Of a stretch of 10,218 nt of DNA, positions 8,265 to 10,218 are shown one piece after another. Where the stretch lies: positions 1 through 10,218 of the forward strand of contig JANZZA010000325.1 of NCBI GenBank assembly GCA_026419655.1, read 5' to 3'. The notes beneath the pieces are model-generated. The model had not been told where the DNA came from. It worked only from the letters and a program-made list of their open reading frames with translations, and ran no database searches. Source of the stretch: Armatimonadota bacterium. GTDB lineage: Bacteria; Armatimonadota; Zipacnadia; Zipacnadales; FEN-943. The stretch's first letter is position 1. Each line of letters begins with the position of its first letter. The position numbers and the translations under genes are program-made.

Positions 8265-8288
8265 AAAAGGGGCTCCCGAGCCCCTTTG
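8265..8288. terminator. Strong hairpin, likely bidirectional terminator of the convergent genes
   Basis: AAAGGGGCT (8266-8274) and AGCCCCTTT (8279-8287) form a perfect 9-bp stem with a 4-nt loop. On the plus strand the stem ends in TTT and a further TTTT follows at 8294-8297; on the minus strand the stem runs into TTTT. It lies about 115 bp after the second gene's stop and about 465 bp beyond the third gene's stop. Best fit is terminator of the plus-strand gene, with possible use from the other side. Confidence 0.75.
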
Positions 8289-8413
8289 TAAACTTTTCGC
8301 TCCTGTTCCAGCCGACTGTGATGTGCCACGGGCTTTGAGCACCACCGCATCCACTCCCGACTCTTTCAGCCGCTTCTGCGGTCGCAGCCGGGTGCCAAGC
8401 GCCGATGGGTCAG

Positions 8414-8446
8414 TGGCCGAATCAAAACCTGAGACAATCGAATACT
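8414..8446 (+). repeat. Dispersed intergenic repeat, degenerate copy 3
   Basis: Aligns to positions 35-68 with one 1-nt gap, 28 of 34 columns identical. Shared blocks are TGGC, CAAAA, CCTGAG and CGAATACT. Same orientation as the other copies. It lies between the convergent second and third genes. Less certain than copies 1 and 2 because it is short and gapped. Confidence 0.5.
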
Positions 8447-8522
8447 GCCTGACGGCCCGCTGCTTGCCCGACCCTGAGCCAAGTACAGCTATCCTACGGA
8501 CCAGGAGAACCATTTCGGGGCG

Positions 8523-8541
8523 AGCTGGCGAAGGGCCAGCT
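8523..8541. other. Perfect 7-bp hairpin downstream of the third gene
   Basis: AGCTGGC (8523-8529), loop GAAGG, GCCAGCT (8535-8541). About 210 bp beyond the third gene's stop. No T-run follows in either direction. It may be a folded 3' end or a processing site; function unknown. Confidence 0.3.
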
Positions 8542-8751
8542 AAGAGCAGCCGAAGGTCTTCTTCAGCAGACACTTATAGCCTGACTGACTCCGGCGCGAC
8601 CTGGACCGTTTTATTGCGCGGCCAAAGATAAGCCCGTGGTTCACAGCCCAACACAAGAGTTTGGTTCGCAGCTCATGACCAGGGGTCTTTGTGGCCACAA
8701 CGCTCCCGCCGCCGGGGAAAAGAAAACATACACGGTTTCCTCAATGTCGCT

Positions 8752-9861
8752 TCATGGCCTGGTTTGCCGCTTGAGCACCCTGGCAATCGCGTCCAGCCGC
8801 GCCGTCCCCTCGGCATGCGTAGGTACCAGCCAGCCACCCTCGTCAGACTCGTTCCATGCATAGATAAGAACCGTGCGCGCGGGCGCAGCTTCCGGGTTGG
8901 CGTCCACCCACTCGATGGCATTCCGCACGTTTTCGGCTAACTCCTGTGGCGTTGGCTGGACATACCACGGCCCGCGGGCCGGGGACTTGTAGATTTCTTC
9001 AAAACGCCTGGGGTCGCGCCAGCGCGGCCGATGGTCCCAGCCGGCCATCACCAGCGGCACTACCTGCTTGCCTGTCGCACGGCACGTCTCCCAAAAACGA
9101 CGGGCACCCTCCGCCAGGGCCGCATAAGGATATTCCGCATTCCCGTCGCCAAAACGTATCATCGCATAAGCGCCAATCGCATCGAAGCCAGCCTGGTCAA
9201 CATAGCGGGCGCCCGTTTCGGCATTCCACACCTGAGCAACAATGTAGGGCAGGCCCGTGCCTGCGGCTATCGCCTTGTCACGGATAGTCTCCAGGCCACG
9301 GCGGGCCTGTTCTTCGCCGCCGAAATACTCAATGAGCTGCTCAACGTAATAAATGAAAAGAAGCGGTCTGTCGCCCAGGACTTTCTGGTAAGCAGGGTCA
9401 GCAAAATATCGCGCCAGAGCCTCGGCAGCCCGCCAGTATTCATCCTTCGGTCCCCACCAGCCCTGGGCCATCAGGATGAAGCAGAAATGCACATCGTTCT
9501 TGCGCTGACTTGCAAGATGCAGGCGGACGGCGTAGTTTTCCGGAGGACTGGAAAGATCCCAGGGTAGATGAAAACAGTAGGCCCAGAAATCCAGGCCAGC
9601 CGCACTGGCGTAAGCAATCTCCTGGTCCATGACCTCCTGGCGCGCAGCGTCTATCTCGACCGCGTCTTCGCCGACCTGGCGGCCATAGAAAGGCAGGCGG
9701 TCGCGCCATTGTCGAGGACCAAGATTTAGCTCCCATTCCGACCCGCGCGTCCAGGCGTCCCAGCGGATAGCCCCTACTATCGGGTGCTGGGCAAGGGCCT
9801 CACTGCGGCACGGAAACGCCAAAAGGCACGCCCAAAGGCAACCTTCCAGAGCCCTCCTCAT
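8752..9861 (-). CDS. Exported GH99/WbsX-like TIM-barrel protein, putative glycosidase
   Basis: From the ATG at 9861 this encodes 369 residues and ends in TGA. That start gives a classic signal peptide (MRRALEGCLWACLLAFPC, cleavage near ALA/Q). The frame stays open to an ATG at 9915 (387 residues), but the extra 18 residues would spoil the signal and no ribosome site favours either. The mature protein is one TIM-barrel domain: VGAIRWDAW at the start, GLDFWAYCFHLPW, DRPLLFIYY, YIVAQVWN, FDAIGAYA, VPLVMAGWDHRPRW and, near the end, IYAWNESDEGGWLVPT. The NExxEGG motif (E338 and E341 counted from the chosen start) matches in spacing the paired catalytic glutamates known in GH99 endo-mannosidases and the similar motif of WbsX-type proteins. 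This supports membership of that superfamily, not a specific alpha-mannan activity. It has no accessory binding module, unlike its two neighbours. It is convergent with the LamG gene, 600 bp away, so it is likely transcribed on its own. Confidence 0.88.
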   Translation of the reverse strand: MRRALEGCLWACLLAFPCRSEALAQHPIVGAIRWDAWTRGSEWELNLGPRQWRDRLPFYGRQVGEDAVEIDAARQEVMDQEIAYASAAGLDFWAYCFHLPWDLSSPPENYAVRLHLASQRKNDVHFCFILMAQGWWGPKDEYWRAAEALARYFADPAYQKVLGDRPLLFIYYVEQLIEYFGGEEQARRGLETIRDKAIAAGTGLPYIVAQVWNAETGARYVDQAGFDAIGAYAMIRFGDGNAEYPYAALAEGARRFWETCRATGKQVVPLVMAGWDHRPRWRDPRRFEEIYKSPARGPWYVQPTPQELAENVRNAIEWVDANPEAAPARTVLIYAWNESDEGGWLVPTHAEGTARLDAIARVLKRQTRP

Positions 9862-10218
9862 GACCACACCCGGCCCATTCCGCATTTCAATGGTCTGCGC
9901 CGAGAACACGCACATGCAACAGCACGACTTCTTTGACAGCGAGAGGCCAAGTCCACAGCAGGAAAGGTGAGGCCAGCCCGCCAGACCTTCAACTCGTCGC
10001 GCACGTGGTGTTCTGGTGGAAACCCCCTGAAAAGGGTTATCCCCCAGACCCCCTTCCCAAACTTTCTCGTGCTGCTACCGCCGCACGCAGACATTCTCGA
10101 CGCAGGGGTTGCGCTACCGTGGTGCGCGTGCCCACGCCCATTTCCGGCGCTGGCTACCACGGGAGAAACTCAATCCCACCCGGAACGACCCGAAAACGCA
10201 AGGCCCGGATCGCAGAGC
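9862..10218. other. Region upstream of the third gene; no gene supported
   Basis: Probably carries the third gene's promoter, though no convincing -35/-10 pair is seen. Holds the TGCAACAG octamer at 9915-9922 and the terminator-like repeat at 10019-10066. A minus-strand open frame at 9858-10160 reads through that repeat and is Arg/Ser-rich, so it is judged spurious. Confidence 0.55.
10019..10066. repeat. Terminator-like C-tract/G-tract repeat sequence
   Basis: AACCC (10021-10025) can pair with GGGTT (10034-10038), followed by CCCCCAGACCCCC, CTTCCC and AAACTTTCT. From memory, sequences of this type recur between genes in many GC-rich bacterial genomes. The end (CCCCTT, then AAACTTT) resembles the tail of the 8265-8288 terminator. 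It may end a plus-strand transcript or separate the third gene from whatever lies to the right. Confidence 0.45.

Larger units (their letters stand above)
8152..8751. other. 600-bp convergent intergenic region; no gene supported
   Basis: Contains the strong terminator hairpin, degenerate repeat copy 3 and the 8523-8541 hairpin. Open frames of about 100 residues exist on both strands here, but they overlap each other, lack ribosome sites and run through the repeat and the terminator, so they are not called. Confidence 0.6.

Noticed and set aside
8244..8573. Minus-strand open frame of 109 residues
   Set aside because: It runs through the strong terminator and the degenerate repeat, has no ribosome site and overlaps an equally long frame on the other strand.
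9862..9915. Longer start of the third gene at 9915
   Set aside because: It adds 18 residues before an otherwise standard signal peptide and has no better ribosome site.
9933..9953. CTTTGACAG...CCAAG near 9933 as a relative of the sequence before repeat copy 2
   Set aside because: The shared blocks are too short and their spacing differs.
9858..10160. Minus-strand open frame of 100 residues
   Set aside because: It reads through the terminator-like repeat, a common source of false genes, and is Arg/Ser-rich.
1..10218. tRNA, rRNA, CRISPR array, transposase or phage genes
   Set aside because: No tRNA-type arms, regularly spaced direct repeats or recognisable mobile-element proteins were seen on either strand.

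Overview
This is a GC-rich bacterial window with three long, well-supported genes and unusually roomy intergenic DNA. All three genes encode predicted exported proteins with a TIM-barrel, glycoside-hydrolase-like core. The mix (a CBM9-like plus GH123-N/DUF6067-like protein, a LamG plus DUF6259-like protein, and a small GH99/WbsX-like protein) is typical of carbohydrate-degrading Planctomycetota, Armatimonadota, Lentisphaerota/Verrucomicrobiota and related uncultured lineages. That placement is inference from domain content and gene style; there is no rRNA or other marker gene in the window.

Layout. 1-538 is non-coding and starts with one copy of a dispersed repeat. 539-4231 (minus) is a 1230-residue multidomain protein. 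4232-5043 is an 812-bp divergent intergenic region holding a second repeat copy, a pair of shorter repeats and a possible gene remnant. 5044-8151 (plus) is a 1035-residue LamG/TIM-barrel protein with a strong ribosome binding site. 8152-8751 is a convergent intergenic region with a strong bidirectional terminator and a third, degenerate repeat copy. 8752-9861 (minus) is a GH99-like protein. 9862-10218 is non-coding and carries a second terminator-like repeat sequence.

How the genes may work together. The genes are not an operon: they run minus, plus, minus, each with its own long flanks. Side by side, three exported TIM-barrel proteins, two with carbohydrate-binding-type modules, suggest a small set of enzymes for an unknown glycan. 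No transporter, sensor, sulfatase or SusC/SusD pair is visible. Each protein has acidic residues where a retaining or inverting glycosidase would need them, but no substrate can be named from the sequence.

The most unusual signals outside the genes are a dispersed intergenic repeat seen three times, always in the same orientation and always beside one of the big genes, and a 51-bp in-frame tandem duplication inside the first gene. I could not run database, profile or folding searches; domain names are from recognised motifs only.
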